From the NCBI GenBank assembly GCA_015060115.1, contig SUZB01000019.1, positions 1 to 40,147 on the forward strand: DNA of 40,147 nucleotides, given 5' to 3'. The notes beneath the pieces are model-generated. The model was not told where the DNA came from. It did not search any database and saw only the letters and a list, made by a program, of their open reading frames with translations. This DNA comes from Rikenellaceae bacterium (GTDB lineage: Bacteria > Bacteroidota > Bacteroidia > Bacteroidales > Rikenellaceae). Below are positions 13,615-22,700 of the stretch, piece by piece. The translations under genes and the position numbers were made by a program. Numbering within the stretch: position 1 is the stretch's first letter; each line of letters starts with the position of its first letter.

Positions 13615-14451
13615 ATGAAAACAGGACAAGTACAGGTGCTCACCGTAGCACGCATTTCCGACTACGGACTATTTCTCACTGATGGCGAGGGGGCTGAGGT
13701 GCTCCTTCCAAATCGCTTTACACGACTTGATATGAAGGTGGGCGACGAGGTCGAGGTATTCGTTTACCACGACTCCGAAGACCGCTTGGTGGCATCTACC
13801 GAGAAGCCCCTTATCAAGGTGGGCGAGGTCGCTGCACTTAAGGTCGTAGACAAGACTATTCACGGCGCATTCCTCGATTGGGGATTGTCGGGCAAGCAAC
13901 TATTCCTCCCCAACCGCAACCAGCAGGGTGGCGTTGTGGCAGGTCAAAAGACGGTGGTATATATGTATATCGACGACCGCACAGGGCGTTGTGTCGCCAC
14001 CAACAAGATTAAGCCCTTCGTCTATAACGATGATCCGCTGACCGTTAAGGTGGGTGATGAGGTGAGGGTGTTTGTTGCCTTCGAGACGCCTATTGGCTAT
14101 CGTGTGGTCATCAACAACCGCCACTGGGCGATGATATATAAGAATCAGCTATTTAGACCCATTGCCGTGGGTGATAGCTGTCGTGGCTGGGTGCGCAAGA
14201 TTACCGAGGACTTCCGCATCGATGTGAGCCTTCAGCAGACAGGCTTGGCGGAGGTCGAGAACTCGGTGTTGCGCCTCGAAAAGTTGCTCACGGAGCACGG
14301 CGGTGTGCTCTCGGTGAACGACCATAGCGACCCTAAGGCGGTGGCTGAGCTCACGGGTATGAGCAAGAAGGTCTTTAAGCGTGCGTTGGGTATGTTGCTC
14401 AAGCAGGGGCGTGTGCGCCAGACTGAGCACGGCATCGAGCGAATAAAGTAG
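13615..14451 (+). CDS. cvfB: S1-domain RNA-binding protein CvfB (YitL)
   Basis: The 278-aa protein has three OB-fold/S1-like domains (about residues 1-62, 63-135 and 140-205) and a C-terminal winged helix (about 215-278). The winged helix includes DPKAVAELTGMSKKVFKRAL and ends in GIERIK. Conserved blocks are GLFLTDGEGAEVLLPNR, HGAFLDWGLSGKQLFLPN and DFRIDVSLQQTG. This is the full CvfB/YitL layout, an RNA-binding protein that affects virulence-factor expression in staphylococci; its exact target is unknown. It is first in a compact operon ending with uvrA. Confidence 0.92.
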   Translation: MKTGQVQVLTVARISDYGLFLTDGEGAEVLLPNRFTRLDMKVGDEVEVFVYHDSEDRLVASTEKPLIKVGEVAALKVVDKTIHGAFLDWGLSGKQLFLPNRNQQGGVVAGQKTVVYMYIDDRTGRCVATNKIKPFVYNDDPLTVKVGDEVRVFVAFETPIGYRVVINNRHWAMIYKNQLFRPIAVGDSCRGWVRKITEDFRIDVSLQQTGLAEVENSVLRLEKLLTEHGGVLSVNDHSDPKAVAELTGMSKKVFKRALGMLLKQGRVRQTEHGIERIK

Positions 14452-14454
14452 GCT

Positions 14455-15213
14455 ATGGCACTCCAAACGGCAGAGAGAGTGTCGCGCGAGCGTAGCGACA
14501 ACTTCGTCTTTCAGCGCTCACGCCTTGCGTATGTCGAGGCGGCACGCCGTGTCGGTGGCCGTGTGCTGGAGATTGGCACGGGCACAGGCTACGGCATCGA
14601 GATTATTGCACCTTCGGCCGAGAGCTTCGTTACGCTCGACAAGTTCCGCTCCTCGGAGGTCGAGAGCCTACCTCGGGGTGTGGAGTTTTGTGAGGCTACA
14701 GTGCCACCATTGCCATTCGCGGATGAGTCGTTTGACTGCGTGGTGTCGTTTCAGGTTATCGAGCATATCAAGCGCGACAGGGCGTTTGTCGGCGAGGTGC
14801 GCCGTGTGCTAAAACCAGGTGGCAAATTTATCGTAAGCACCCCCAATCGCCCGATGTCGCTGACACGCAACCCTTGGCATGTGAGGGAGTATACGGCCGA
14901 GGAGTTCTCGGCTCTGCTTGGCGATTTCTCGGCAGTCGAGGCTCTTGGTGTCAAGGGCAATGAGCGTGTTTGGCGCTATTATGAGAAGAATCGCGAGTCG
15001 GTAAGGCGCATTATGCGTTTCGACATACTGCGTATGCAGTGGTGGTTGCCACGCTGGATTTTGCAACTGCCCTACGATGTGATGAATAGGCTGAATAGGC
15101 GTAGGCTGCATAGCGCAAATACCGAACTTACGGAGTCGATATGCTTGGAGGATTACTATTTGGATAAGGTTGATAACGAGTGTTTTGACCTCTTTTATAT
15201 AGCAACGAAGTAG
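14455..15213 (+). CDS. Class I SAM-dependent methyltransferase
   Basis: This 252-aa Methyltransf_11-type protein has SAM-binding motif I VLEIGTGTGYG, a post-I acidic residue (VTLDKF), FDCVVSFQVIEHI (motif IV region) and RRVLKPGGKFIVSTPN. The last ~80 residues (YYEKNRESVRRIMRFDILRM...) are helical and family-specific. It starts 3 nt after cvfB, which implies coupled translation. The substrate cannot be read from sequence; small-molecule or polyprenyl/sugar methylation are both possible. Confidence 0.88.
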   Translation: MALQTAERVSRERSDNFVFQRSRLAYVEAARRVGGRVLEIGTGTGYGIEIIAPSAESFVTLDKFRSSEVESLPRGVEFCEATVPPLPFADESFDCVVSFQVIEHIKRDRAFVGEVRRVLKPGGKFIVSTPNRPMSLTRNPWHVREYTAEEFSALLGDFSAVEALGVKGNERVWRYYEKNRESVRRIMRFDILRMQWWLPRWILQLPYDVMNRLNRRRLHSANTELTESICLEDYYLDKVDNECFDLFYIATK

Positions 15214-15218
15214 GAAGT

Positions 15219-15983
15219 ATGGGACAACGAGTGGCAATTGTTCAGCGTGATATTCACTGGCTCGATGCGGAGCGCAATCTGCGCGATATAGAGCAGATGT
15301 TGGCGGGTGTCGAGGCCGATGTTGTCGTGCTCTCGGAGATGTTCTCAACGGGCTTTGCTACCGACCCTCGTGAGGTTGCCGACTGTGGGAAGGTGGAGCA
15401 GTGGATGGTGGCTCTTGCCCGCAAGATGGACTCCGCTATCGTTGGCTCGGTGGCGGTAAAGGTCGAGGAGGGCTTTCGCAACCGTATGTACTTCGCAAAG
15501 CCAACGGGCAAGGTGGAGTATTACGATAAGCGACACCTATTCTCGGTGGGTGGCGAGTCGAAGTTTTTCTCTTCGGGCCGTGAGCGCAAGGTTGTCGAGT
15601 GGCGAGGTGTGAGGTATATGCTCAACATTTGCTACGATTTGCGCTTCCCCGTATGGTGCAGGGTGCAGGACGACTACGATGTCTTGCTCTTCTCGGCATT
15701 GTGGCCAGCACCTCGCCGTGAGGTGTGGCGCACACTGTTGCGTGCCCGTGCTATCGAGAATCAGGCCTACGCCATAGGTGTCAATCGCATTGGCGAGGAG
15801 CCGGGGTTGAAGTATGCGGGCGACTCGGCAGTTGTAGACTACTACGGTCTGACGGCGGTAGACCTCGAAGCCGATGAGGGCGTAGCTGTCGTGGAGCTGG
15901 ACTTGGAGGGGTTGGGCTCGTTTCGTAAGAAGTTTAATGTGTCGGCAGATGCCGATAAATTTGAGTTAGAGATATGTCGGTAA
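15219..15983 (+). CDS. yafV: Omega-amidase YafV-like, nitrilase superfamily
   Basis: This 254-aa nitrilase-superfamily hydrolase has the catalytic triad Glu40 (VVLSEMFSTGF), Lys104 (YYDKRHLFS) and Cys138 (LNICYDLRFP). The SEMFSTGF and YDKRHLFSVGGE blocks are characteristic of the YafV/omega-amidase group. That group hydrolyses alpha-ketoglutaramate or alpha-ketosuccinamate to the keto acid and ammonia as metabolite repair after transamination. It lies 5 nt after the methyltransferase and overlaps the following permease by 10 nt. Cytoplasmic. Confidence 0.88.
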   Translation: MGQRVAIVQRDIHWLDAERNLRDIEQMLAGVEADVVVLSEMFSTGFATDPREVADCGKVEQWMVALARKMDSAIVGSVAVKVEEGFRNRMYFAKPTGKVEYYDKRHLFSVGGESKFFSSGRERKVVEWRGVRYMLNICYDLRFPVWCRVQDDYDVLLFSALWPAPRREVWRTLLRARAIENQAYAIGVNRIGEEPGLKYAGDSAVVDYYGLTAVDLEADEGVAVVELDLEGLGSFRKKFNVSADADKFELEICR

Positions 15984-16750
15984 ATGAGATTATATTGCTG
16001 TTGGTGTCGGGCGTTATCGTCGGCATTATCAACACCTTGGGCGGTGGTGGCTCGGTCATCACCATGTCGCTGTTTATGGCTATGGGTATGCCAATAGGCA
16101 TTGCCAACGGCACAAACCGAATAGCGGTGCTGATGCAGAACCTATCGGCAACGGTTGCCTTCTTGCGTAAGGGTATGTTGCATGTGCGAAGTGGCCTAAA
16201 GCTCTCTATACCAGCTATCTTGGGTAATATCCTCGGCGCTATGGTTGCCACCGAGGTCAGCGAGTCGATATTCAAGATATGCCTCAGTGTGGTGCTTGTC
16301 ATCATCCTCATTTACCTCATCTTAGGCAAAGACCGCCAGCAGGTTACGGGTGGCCACGGACTGCAAATTAGGTGGTGGCACTATATATGGTTCTTCATCA
16401 TCGGCTTCTACGGTGGCTACATCTACATAGGCCTCGGCTTCCTGATTTTGGCTATCACGATATGGACGATGAACCTCGATATAATCACTGCGAATGTCAT
16501 CAAGGGCTTCGTGATTTTCCTCTCTACGCCCTTTGCGCTCGGTGTATTCATCTACAACGGTCAGGTAGAGTGGGTTGCGGGCTTGTTGCACGGCGTGGGC
16601 AATATCCTTGGCGCTGTTCTTGCTTCGCACTGGGCTATGTCGTGGGGTGTTAAGTTTGTGCGTTGGTTTACGCTCTTTATCATCGTCGTATTCTTTATCG
16701 ACCTTATGGGTTGGATATCTTTGCAGTCGATGCTCTCGGCACTTTTGTAA
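15974..16750 (+). CDS. TauE/SafE family membrane permease
   Basis: This 258-aa protein has about eight helices and the family repeat GIINTLGGGGSVITMSLFM near the N-terminus, mirrored by FYGGYIYIGLGFLILAITIW in the second half. ANGTNRIAVLMQNL and ANVIKGFVIFL follow the helix pairs as expected. TauE/SafE proteins are proposed exporters of sulfite, sulfoacetate or other organic anions; no substrate is evident here. The ATG lies inside the end of the omega-amidase gene (10-nt overlap) and uvrA starts 6 nt after its stop. Confidence 0.88.
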   Translation: MSVNEIILLLVSGVIVGIINTLGGGGSVITMSLFMAMGMPIGIANGTNRIAVLMQNLSATVAFLRKGMLHVRSGLKLSIPAILGNILGAMVATEVSESIFKICLSVVLVIILIYLILGKDRQQVTGGHGLQIRWWHYIWFFIIGFYGGYIYIGLGFLILAITIWTMNLDIITANVIKGFVIFLSTPFALGVFIYNGQVEWVAGLLHGVGNILGAVLASHWAMSWGVKFVRWFTLFIIVVFFIDLMGWISLQSMLSALL

Positions 16751-16756
16751 TGCGCT

Positions 16757-19573
16757 ATGGCAAGAAAGAGTATTGAGGTTACGGGTGCAAGGGTGCACAA
16801 TCTAAAGGGCGTGGATGTCTCGATTCCGCGCGATAGCCTTGTGGTAATCACTGGCCTGTCGGGGTCGGGTAAGTCGTCATTGGCTTTCGACACTATCTAT
16901 GCCGAGGGTCAGCGCCGATATATGGAGACCTTGTCGGCCTATGCTCGTCAGTTTGTCGGCACTATGGAGCGCCCCGATGTAGACCGCATCACGGGACTTA
17001 GCCCTGTGGTGGCGATAGAGCAGAAGACCACGAACAAGAACCCACGCTCTACCGTGGGCACCGTAACCGAGATTAACGACTTCCTGCGTCTGCTCTATGC
17101 CCGTGCCTCACGCGCCTACTCGCCAATGACGAATGAGCCTATGGTGAAGTATAGCGATGAGCAGATTTGCGACCTTATGATTTCGGGCTTTGCAGGTCGG
17201 CGTGTGGCGTTTCTTGCCCCCGTTGTCAAGGGGCGTAAGGGCCACTACCGCGAGCTCTTCGAGACGATGTCGCGCAAGGGCTATATCTATGCCCGCATAG
17301 ATGGTGAGATTAGGGAGTTCTCGGCGGGTATGAAGCTCGACCGCTACAAGATACACACTATTGATATGGTCATCGACCGCCTTGTCGTTGGCGAGGAGCA
17401 CCGTGAGCGTATGATGACATCGCTTAAGGAGACTATGCGTCAGGGCAAGGGTACGATGATGCTCTACGACTACGCTACTGAGGGTTTGCGCTACTACTCG
17501 CGCCACCTGATGTGTCCAACTACGGGCACGGCATTCGAGGAGCCACAGCCCCATACATTCTCGTTTAACTCGCCCAAGGGTGCTTGCCCTGCGTGCAACG
17601 GCCTTGGCGAGAGGGCGGTATTCGACCTGCGAAAGATTGCCCCCGATGGCTCGTTGTCGTTGCGTGAGGGTGGCATAGAGCCCTTTGGCAAGTATCACAA
17701 TAATATGCTCTTTGCGCTGTTGGAGATGCTCGGCCACCGCTACGACTTTACGCTTGACGACCCTGTGGACTCTATTTCGGAGGCGGGAATGAACGCTATC
17801 CTCTATGGCGATGCCGAGCCGCTGATGGTCAATTTCTCGGAGTTTTCATCGCTTGGTGGCACTCAGCTTACGCAGTGGTCGGGACTCTCGGAGTGGATTA
17901 TGCGTAATGTCGATGAGGAGTCGAAGCGTGGCCAAAAGTGGCGTGAGCAGTTCCTCGTTATGCAACCCTGTGAGGTCTGCGGTGGTTCACGCCTTAAGGC
18001 CGAGGCTCTGCAATTCCGTATCGGTGGCAAGAGTATCGCCGATGTCTCGGCAATGTCGATACAGGAGTTCTCGGAGTGGATGTCCACAATCGAGGAGCAT
18101 CTTAGCGATAAGGAGCAGACCATAGCCCGCGATATCATCAAGGAGATACGCGAGCGCCTCGGTTTCTTGGTTGCCGTAGGCCTCGGCTACCTATCCTTGT
18201 CGCGTGCTTCACGAACTATTTCGGGCGGTGAGTCTCAGCGTATCAGGCTCGCCACGCAGATTGGCTCTAAGTTAGTCAATGTGCTCTATATCCTTGATGA
18301 GCCGAGCATAGGTCTGCATCAGAGGGACAACCGCCGACTTATTGAGTCGCTTAAGAGCCTGCGCGATGCTGGCAACTCGGTTATTGTCGTTGAGCACGAC
18401 GAGGATATGATGCGCTCGGCAGACTATATCGTCGATGTCGGACCGTTGGCGGGCAGGCGTGGCGGAAAGATTGTCGCCGAGGGCACTTTTGAGGATATCT
18501 GCCGTTCAGATAGCATCACGGCCGACTACCTCACGGGCAGACGAAAGATTGAGCGCCCTACAGCGTTGCGCAAGGGTAGTGGCGAGCTACTCACTCTGCG
18601 TGGTGCGCGTGGCAACAACCTTAAAGGCGTGGATGTCAGCTTCCCGCTGGGCAAGTTTATCTGCGTCACTGGCGTGTCGGGGTCGGGCAAGTCATCACTT
18701 ATCAATGGCACACTACGACCTATCCTCTCGCGCCACCTATACCACTCTTTCGACCAGCCTCTGCCCTACGATGGCGTTGAGGGCTTGGAGCATATCGACA
18801 AGATTGTCGTTGTAGACCAGTCGCCCATCGGTCGAACACCGCGTAGCAACCCCGCAACCTACTCGAATGTCTTTGCCGATATTCGTAAGCTGTTCGAGGC
18901 TACGCCCGATGCGCAGATTCGTGGCTATAAGGCGGGTCGCTTCTCGTTTAATGTCAAGGGTGGTCGTTGCGAGACCTGCCGGGGTGCGGGCTTTGAGACT
19001 ATCGAGATGAACTTCCTACCCGATGTATATGTCAAGTGCCGTGCCTGTGGTGGTAATCGCTATAACCGTGAAACACTGGAGGTTAAGTATAAGGGCAAGA
19101 GCATCAACGATGTGCTTAATATGACGATAAATATGGCCGTTGAGTTCTTCGAGAATATCCCCTCGATATATCAGAAACTGCGTGCTATACAACAAGTTGG
19201 ACTCGGCTATCTGACCCTCGGTCAGCCCTGCACCACGCTCTCGGGTGGCGAGTCGCAACGCATAAAGCTCGCCTCGGAGCTTGCTAAACGAGATACGGGG
19301 CGCACGCTCTATATCCTCGATGAGCCTACCACAGGACTCCATTTCGAGGATATACGCCAGCTCTTGGAGGTCATCAACCGCTTGGTAGATTGTGGCAATA
19401 CGGCAATCGTCATCGAGCATAACCTCGATGTTGTCAAGGTCGCCGACTGGATTATAGATATGGGCCCTGAGGGTGGTCGTGGTGGCGGTAGGGTAGTCGC
19501 CGAGGGCACTCCCGACGATGTCGCCACAAATTCCGACAGCTTCACTGGCGAGTACCTAAAAGCAGTGCTTTAG
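16757..19573 (+). CDS. uvrA: Excinuclease ABC subunit A
   Basis: The 938-aa protein has two ABC modules. The first has Walker [10 protein letters not shown] (about residues 33-41), a zinc module (MCPTTG...[10 protein letters not shown]) and signature [11 protein letters not shown] with Walker [14 protein letters not shown]. The second has Walker [10 protein letters not shown] (about 636), zinc module [12 protein letters not shown]...CRACGG, signature [12 protein letters not shown] and [11 protein letters not shown]. It is the damage-sensing ATPase that loads UvrB. All motifs are intact and the length is normal. It closes the operon begun by cvfB, an uncommon context for uvrA. Confidence 0.98.
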   Translation: MARKSIEVTGARVHNLKGVDVSIPRDSLVVITGLSGSGKSSLAFDTIYAEGQRRYMETLSAYARQFVGTMERPDVDRITGLSPVVAIEQKTTNKNPRSTVGTVTEINDFLRLLYARASRAYSPMTNEPMVKYSDEQICDLMISGFAGRRVAFLAPVVKGRKGHYRELFETMSRKGYIYARIDGEIREFSAGMKLDRYKIHTIDMVIDRLVVGEEHRERMMTSLKETMRQGKGTMMLYDYATEGLRYYSRHLMCPTTGTAFEEPQPHTFSFNSPKGACPACNGLGERAVFDLRKIAPDGSLSLREGGIEPFGKYHNNMLFALLEMLGHRYDFTLDDPVDSISEAGMNAILYGDAEPLMVNFSEFSSLGGTQLTQWSGLSEWIMRNVDEESKRGQKWREQFLVMQPCEVCGGSRLKAEALQFRIGGKSIADVSAMSIQEFSEWMSTIEEHLSDKEQTIARDIIKEIRERLGFLVAVGLGYLSLSRASRTISGGESQRIRLATQIGSKLVNVLYILDEPSIGLHQRDNRRLIESLKSLRDAGNSVIVVEHDEDMMRSADYIVDVGPLAGRRGGKIVAEGTFEDICRSDSITADYLTGRRKIERPTALRKGSGELLTLRGARGNNLKGVDVSFPLGKFICVTGVSGSGKSSLINGTLRPILSRHLYHSFDQPLPYDGVEGLEHIDKIVVVDQSPIGRTPRSNPATYSNVFADIRKLFEATPDAQIRGYKAGRFSFNVKGGRCETCRGAGFETIEMNFLPDVYVKCRACGGNRYNRETLEVKYKGKSINDVLNMTINMAVEFFENIPSIYQKLRAIQQVGLGYLTLGQPCTTLSGGESQRIKLASELAKRDTGRTLYILDEPTTGLHFEDIRQLLEVINRLVDCGNTAIVIEHNLDVVKVADWIIDMGPEGGRGGGRVVAEGTPDDVATNSDSFTGEYLKAVL

Positions 19574-19705
19574 CTATTAGTTATTAGTTGTTAGTTGTTA
19601 GAGTTGAGTTTGGAGCGAGCTGAGCTGTTTTTTAAGACCATTACGAGGTCGGGTATGATATATCCTATATGTCTTGCCTCTCCTACTCTTCCTAAAATAA
19701 AATCT
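19574..19705. repeat. TTAGTTG heptamers and family B palindrome, copy 3
   Basis: TTAGTTA, TTAGTTG, TTAGTTG, TTAG heptamers follow the uvrA stop (the reverse complement of CTAACAA). AAGACCATTACGAGGTCG (19634-19651), identical to 7224-7241, and a short TCCTATATGTCTTGCC-type right arm come next. No protein fits here. Confidence 0.55.
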
Positions 19706-19708
19706 CTA

Positions 19709-19778
19709 AAATCTTCTATTTAGGTATAGTATTAAGCATACTTTGCTGGTAAAGTATGTGCTATCAAATAGAAGATTT
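19709..19778. repeat. Two-tier stem-loop AAATCTTCTATTT...AAATAGAAGATTT
   Basis: The outer arms are perfect over 13 bp (19709-19721 and 19766-19778). An inner stem CATACTTT / AAAGTATG (19737-19744, 19751-19758) has loop GCTGGT. The left strand carries the larger bulge. It lies about 140 nt after uvrA and about 125 nt before the sigma-factor promoter. It could be a transcript-end structure or a small mobile repeat. Confidence 0.55.
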
Positions 19779-19880
19779 ACCTTTTGCACGCAAAATCGCT
19801 TTATTTTTATTTAGTATATTGCGCTGATTGACGGTTTGTTACACACTAATCCGTTGTACGCTTTCCAAAGATGGCAGACC

Positions 19881-19912
19881 TTTGTGAAGAGTAACCTTTT
19901 TCGATAAATTTG
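19881..19912 (+). promoter_or_regulatory. Promoter of the ECF sigma factor (TTTG-N20-TAAATTTG)
   Basis: TTTG at 19881-19884 and TAAATTTG at 19905-19912 give a primary-sigma-type promoter with a ~70-nt leader to the ATG at 19988. The leader contains a small GGAAGCGCGTTTCC palindrome. Confidence 0.55.
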
Positions 19913-19987
19913 CGAGTGTGTTAAGTCTTTTTAGAACTATGAGCGTTGTATATTCGGAAGCGCGTTTCCAATAAACGATAACAAATT

Positions 19988-20500
19988 ATGAAACTTACAA
20001 CCGAAAACAAACAACTCACCCGCCTCGCTGAGCTAATGCAGTCCGAGCGCGACCATCTGTTTAGATACGCCTGCTATCGGCTGGGGTCTGCCACCGAAGC
20101 TGACGATGTGGTGCAAGACCTCTACCTGCGGCTCTCGAAACAAGGCGCACGATTAGCTGAGATTACTGACCTTAAAGGCTATGTTTATCGTTCATTGACA
20201 AATAGTTGCACCTCGGCTTTGCGCTCGCGGCGACAGTTTGCGCCCACCGAAACGCTCGATACATTGAGTAGCGACGACCTCGCTCCGAAAGATTTCGAAC
20301 AGGAGTTTCGATTGATCGAGCGACTGATGGCGCTCCTGCCTGACGAGCAGGGCGAAGTGATCCGATTGCGAATCTATGGCGGTTGTCAATTTGACGAGAT
20401 TGCCTCGATTTGCAACACTCCTCTCACAACTGCCAAATCGCGTTTTCGCTATGGCATTGACAAGTTGCGCGAAGCCCTCGAAAAGCGTGGGCTGATTTAA
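19988..20500 (+). CDS. ECF RNA polymerase sigma factor
   Basis: This 170-aa protein has sigma region 2 (RDHLFRYACYRLGSATEADDVVQDLYLRL, residues ~20-48) and region 4 (LPDEQGEVIRLRIYGGCQFDEIASICNTPLTTAKSRFRYGIDKLRE). A short linker lies between them. The DDVVQDLYLRL block matches region 2.2/2.3 of Bacteroidetes ECF factors. The next gene, 26 nt downstream, encodes a single-pass membrane protein likely to be its regulator. There is no TonB receptor/FecR neighbour, so it is not of the sugar-uptake type. Confidence 0.92.
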   Translation: MKLTTENKQLTRLAELMQSERDHLFRYACYRLGSATEADDVVQDLYLRLSKQGARLAEITDLKGYVYRSLTNSCTSALRSRRQFAPTETLDTLSSDDLAPKDFEQEFRLIERLMALLPDEQGEVIRLRIYGGCQFDEIASICNTPLTTAKSRFRYGIDKLREALEKRGLI

Positions 20501-20526
20501 CTCACTGTAAAAAAAAGACCAACATT

Positions 20527-21273
20527 ATGAAGACTAACAACAATTTAGACAACATCTCGGATATTCGCATTGAGAATCTTCTCACTCCGCGTTTCACTCC
20601 CACCTCCTCACTTTCGTTCAATGCACCCGCACCGCGCCGACGCCTGCTCTGGCGGGCAGTACGCATTGGCGCCGTTGCTGCTATGGTAGTAGTGGCAGTT
20701 GTCATCGGCATTAGCGGTGTGCAGACCAGCACTGCCCGCGAGGTCGTTGAGCGAGCAATGACTCAACTGCTCGAATCGGATAACTACCTCGTTCAATTTA
20801 CCGCAAATGTTGCCGAGAACAAGAACTCCGGGGAACTCTATGATATTGATTTCGAGGGTACTCAGATACGAGGCACCGTTGAGATTCACAAAGAGGACTC
20901 GAAGGTCAAGATGGCTATCAAGTGGCAGGATAAGGCTAGTTCTATGGAACTCTACGACGGCAAGAGCTATCGACGCTACCAGAATGGGCAATTAGTTCTT
21001 GAACGACCCTACGGAGGAATCGACCTCACTAAGTTCGCTACGATCGATAAATTGAAGGATTACGCTTTGCTAACGGGTATTCTACTAAAATTCCGCGAGG
21101 AGGGCGATGTGATCTCGGTTAGCACAAGGGGCGATAAGGTCGGAATCGTTGCCCGTTTTTCAAAGAGCGAGGGTCGCCTGCTCGGTGCCGAGTGCTCAGG
21201 GCCATACAACGGGCAGCAGGTTACGGTACTCACCATTGATCAGATTGACTTCGATGTGCCTCCTACTGAGTAA
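20527..21273 (+). CDS. Single-pass membrane protein with periplasmic LolA-like domain, probable anti-sigma partner
   Basis: This 248-aa protein has a ~45-residue cytoplasmic N-terminus with LSFNAPAPRRRLLWRAV and one helix (IGAVAAMVVVAVVIGISGV, about residues 50-68). A ~180-residue periplasmic part is rich in beta-strands (VQFTANVAENKNSGELYDID, VEIHKEDSKVKMAIKWQDKA, GKSYRRYQNGQLVLERPYGG). The strand pattern resembles the LolA/LppX/RseB fold. Position just after an ECF sigma gene suggests the N-terminus holds the sigma factor at the membrane. The N-terminus lacks a clear zinc-binding HxxxCxxC motif, so this would be a non-ZAS type anti-sigma. Confidence 0.7.
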   Translation: MKTNNNLDNISDIRIENLLTPRFTPTSSLSFNAPAPRRRLLWRAVRIGAVAAMVVVAVVIGISGVQTSTAREVVERAMTQLLESDNYLVQFTANVAENKNSGELYDIDFEGTQIRGTVEIHKEDSKVKMAIKWQDKASSMELYDGKSYRRYQNGQLVLERPYGGIDLTKFATIDKLKDYALLTGILLKFREEGDVISVSTRGDKVGIVARFSKSEGRLLGAECSGPYNGQQVTVLTIDQIDFDVPPTE

Positions 21274-21361
21274 ATGTTTATCCTTTTATAGCAATGGCCA
21301 CCCCCTCGCAGAGTAGTGTGTAAATTCGAGGGTAGATTACTATGTGGCCTGATTTAATAGC

Positions 21362-21399
21362 AAGAGCCTGTCTAACAAAAACTCGTTAGACAGGCTCTT
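21362..21399. terminator. Strong bidirectional-looking terminator after the sigma operon
   Basis: AAGAGCCTGTCTAAC and GTTAGACAGGCTCTT form a perfect 15-bp stem with loop AAAAACTC. The downstream flank ACTCTTATATAAT is only moderately T-rich. Confidence 0.65.
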
Positions 21400-21467
21400 A
21401 CTCTTATATAATTAATGATAAACATTAAATATTTAATGAAAAAGTTGCAACTTTAGAATTTTGTTAT

Positions 21468-21475
21468 TACTTTTG
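21468..21475 (+). promoter_or_regulatory. -7 box TACTTTTG for the DUF2975 gene
   Basis: TACTTTTG lies 63 nt before the ATG at 21539 in an unusually AT-rich leader. The leader contains repeated ATTAAT/TTAACGATAA motifs that could be operator half-sites for the regulator encoded downstream. Confidence 0.5.
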
Positions 21476-21538
21476 CATAACGATTAACGATAAATTATTA
21501 ATGAAATAATATTATTAACCATTAAAAACCGTTTTGCT

Positions 21539-22222
21539 ATGAAGATTTCAAAATCCACCCAGAAACGAGTGATTGCACTCTTTGTTTTGGTATGCTTGAT
21601 GTTGCTACCCGATTTGATTCTTTCGGTCCTGCATGTCGTGATTGATGAGGATTGGCGCACGACCGACAAGATTACGCTTGTCGGCACGATGGATGTTCGC
21701 CGTCCAAGCTATATGCTTGAGGAGGGCGAGCAGCAGTTCTGCGCTCCGACCATCCTCCGTGAAGCAACAGAGGAGACTCCTGCAATCGTGGCCGAGCCAT
21801 CGCAATATCTAATCTACGCAACCGAAGGTGATTATGTGATTGACACCCCAGCGAACAGTGTGCGTAAGGTGATGTTGTGTATCTCAATGGTGGCGGTATT
21901 CGTTTTGTCGATATTGCTTTTAGGTATTGTATATCAGGTAATTCGAGGGTTCCGCACAGGCGATTTTTTCACTCGCAAGTCAGTTGTTATGGTGCGTGTG
22001 ATGGCGGTTGTCTACTGCATAGGTAGCCTAATATGGTCTAATTGGGGCGCATTAGAGGCGAGTGTAGCGTCAGAATTTTGTGGTGCGCTATGCCCCGAAG
22101 GTATGGGCGGTGCGTATGTGCTGAATACCGATTCGATTGTAATCCCATTAGTTATGTTGGTCGTTGCCGAGCTGATGAACATAGCCCGTATGTTGAATGA
22201 AGAGGAGAATGCAACCCTGTAA
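21539..22222 (+). CDS. DUF2975 membrane protein
   Basis: This 227-aa protein has about four helices: VIALFVLVCLMLLPDLILSV, MLCISMVAVFVLSILLLGIV, MVRVMAVVYCIGSLIW and SIVIPLVMLVVAELMNI. The characteristic GFRTGDFFTRKSV segment follows helix 2. DUF2975 proteins are almost always encoded next to a small Cro/C1-type regulator, as here (12 nt gap), but their function is not established. An extracytoplasmic loop of ~90 residues after helix 1 is longer than in small homologues. Confidence 0.85.
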   Translation: MKISKSTQKRVIALFVLVCLMLLPDLILSVLHVVIDEDWRTTDKITLVGTMDVRRPSYMLEEGEQQFCAPTILREATEETPAIVAEPSQYLIYATEGDYVIDTPANSVRKVMLCISMVAVFVLSILLLGIVYQVIRGFRTGDFFTRKSVVMVRVMAVVYCIGSLIWSNWGALEASVASEFCGALCPEGMGGAYVLNTDSIVIPLVMLVVAELMNIARMLNEEENATL

Positions 22223-22234
22223 AAGTGTAAAGCT

Positions 22235-22456
22235 ATGATAATTACCAATTTAGATGTTATGCTCGCGCGACGCAAGATGTCGTTGCAAGAGCTTTCTGAA
22301 CGCATTGGCATATCTGTCGTCAATCTTTCGAAACTCAAAACGGGCAAGGTGCGTGCGATACGCTTTTCGACGCTCGATGCTATTTGTCGTACCCTCGATT
22401 GTCAGACCGGCGATATTCTCGAATTTCGCCCCGACATCTTAGAGCCAAAGGAGTAA
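22235..22456 (+). CDS. Cro/C1-type HTH regulator (YozG-like) paired with DUF2975
   Basis: This 73-aa protein is almost entirely an HTH_26-type domain: LDVMLARRKMSLQELSERIG, ISVVNLSKLKTGKVRAIRFS and LDAICRTLDCQTGDILEF. It has no dimerization tail. It forms a two-gene unit with the DUF2975 membrane protein, the standard YoaS/YozG pairing. It is likely an autoregulator, and possible sites are the AT-rich repeats in front of the operon. Confidence 0.9.
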   Translation: MIITNLDVMLARRKMSLQELSERIGISVVNLSKLKTGKVRAIRFSTLDAICRTLDCQTGDILEFRPDILEPKE

Positions 22457-22567
22457 AGATAGAAAAAATGTTTTGAGAAAAATCTGATATTGAGGTCAAG
22501 AATGGTGCGTTCTAATAGACCCCACGCCCACAAAAAAATGATATTTCTGACACAAGAGTGTGAGAAT

Positions 22568-22605
22568 ACGAAAAATCCCGAATCATAAAGTTCGGGATTT
22601 TTCGT
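22568..22605. terminator. Bidirectional terminator between convergent operons
   Basis: ACGAAAAATCCCGAA and TTCGGGATTTTTCGT form a 15-bp stem with loop TCATAAAG. The A/T-rich stem ends give U runs in both directions. It separates the HTH gene from the convergent lipoprotein gene. Confidence 0.8.
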
Positions 22606-22700
22606 CTATTTATGTAAGATTTTCAACGGATTTTATAGTCGTTAGCATTTATCGTAATGAGTGTGGCATAGAGCGTTTCATCTGCTTAGATTACCCGATG

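Noticed and set aside
16322..16798. Long minus-strand frames antisense to the TauE/SafE and uvrA genes
   Set aside because: They mirror strongly supported genes on the other strand and lack family motifs or promoters.
21362..21399. Insertion-sequence end (GAGCCTGTCTAAC resembles some IS termini)
   Set aside because: The two arms are only 8 nt apart and form a terminator-like hairpin; there is no transposase or second end.
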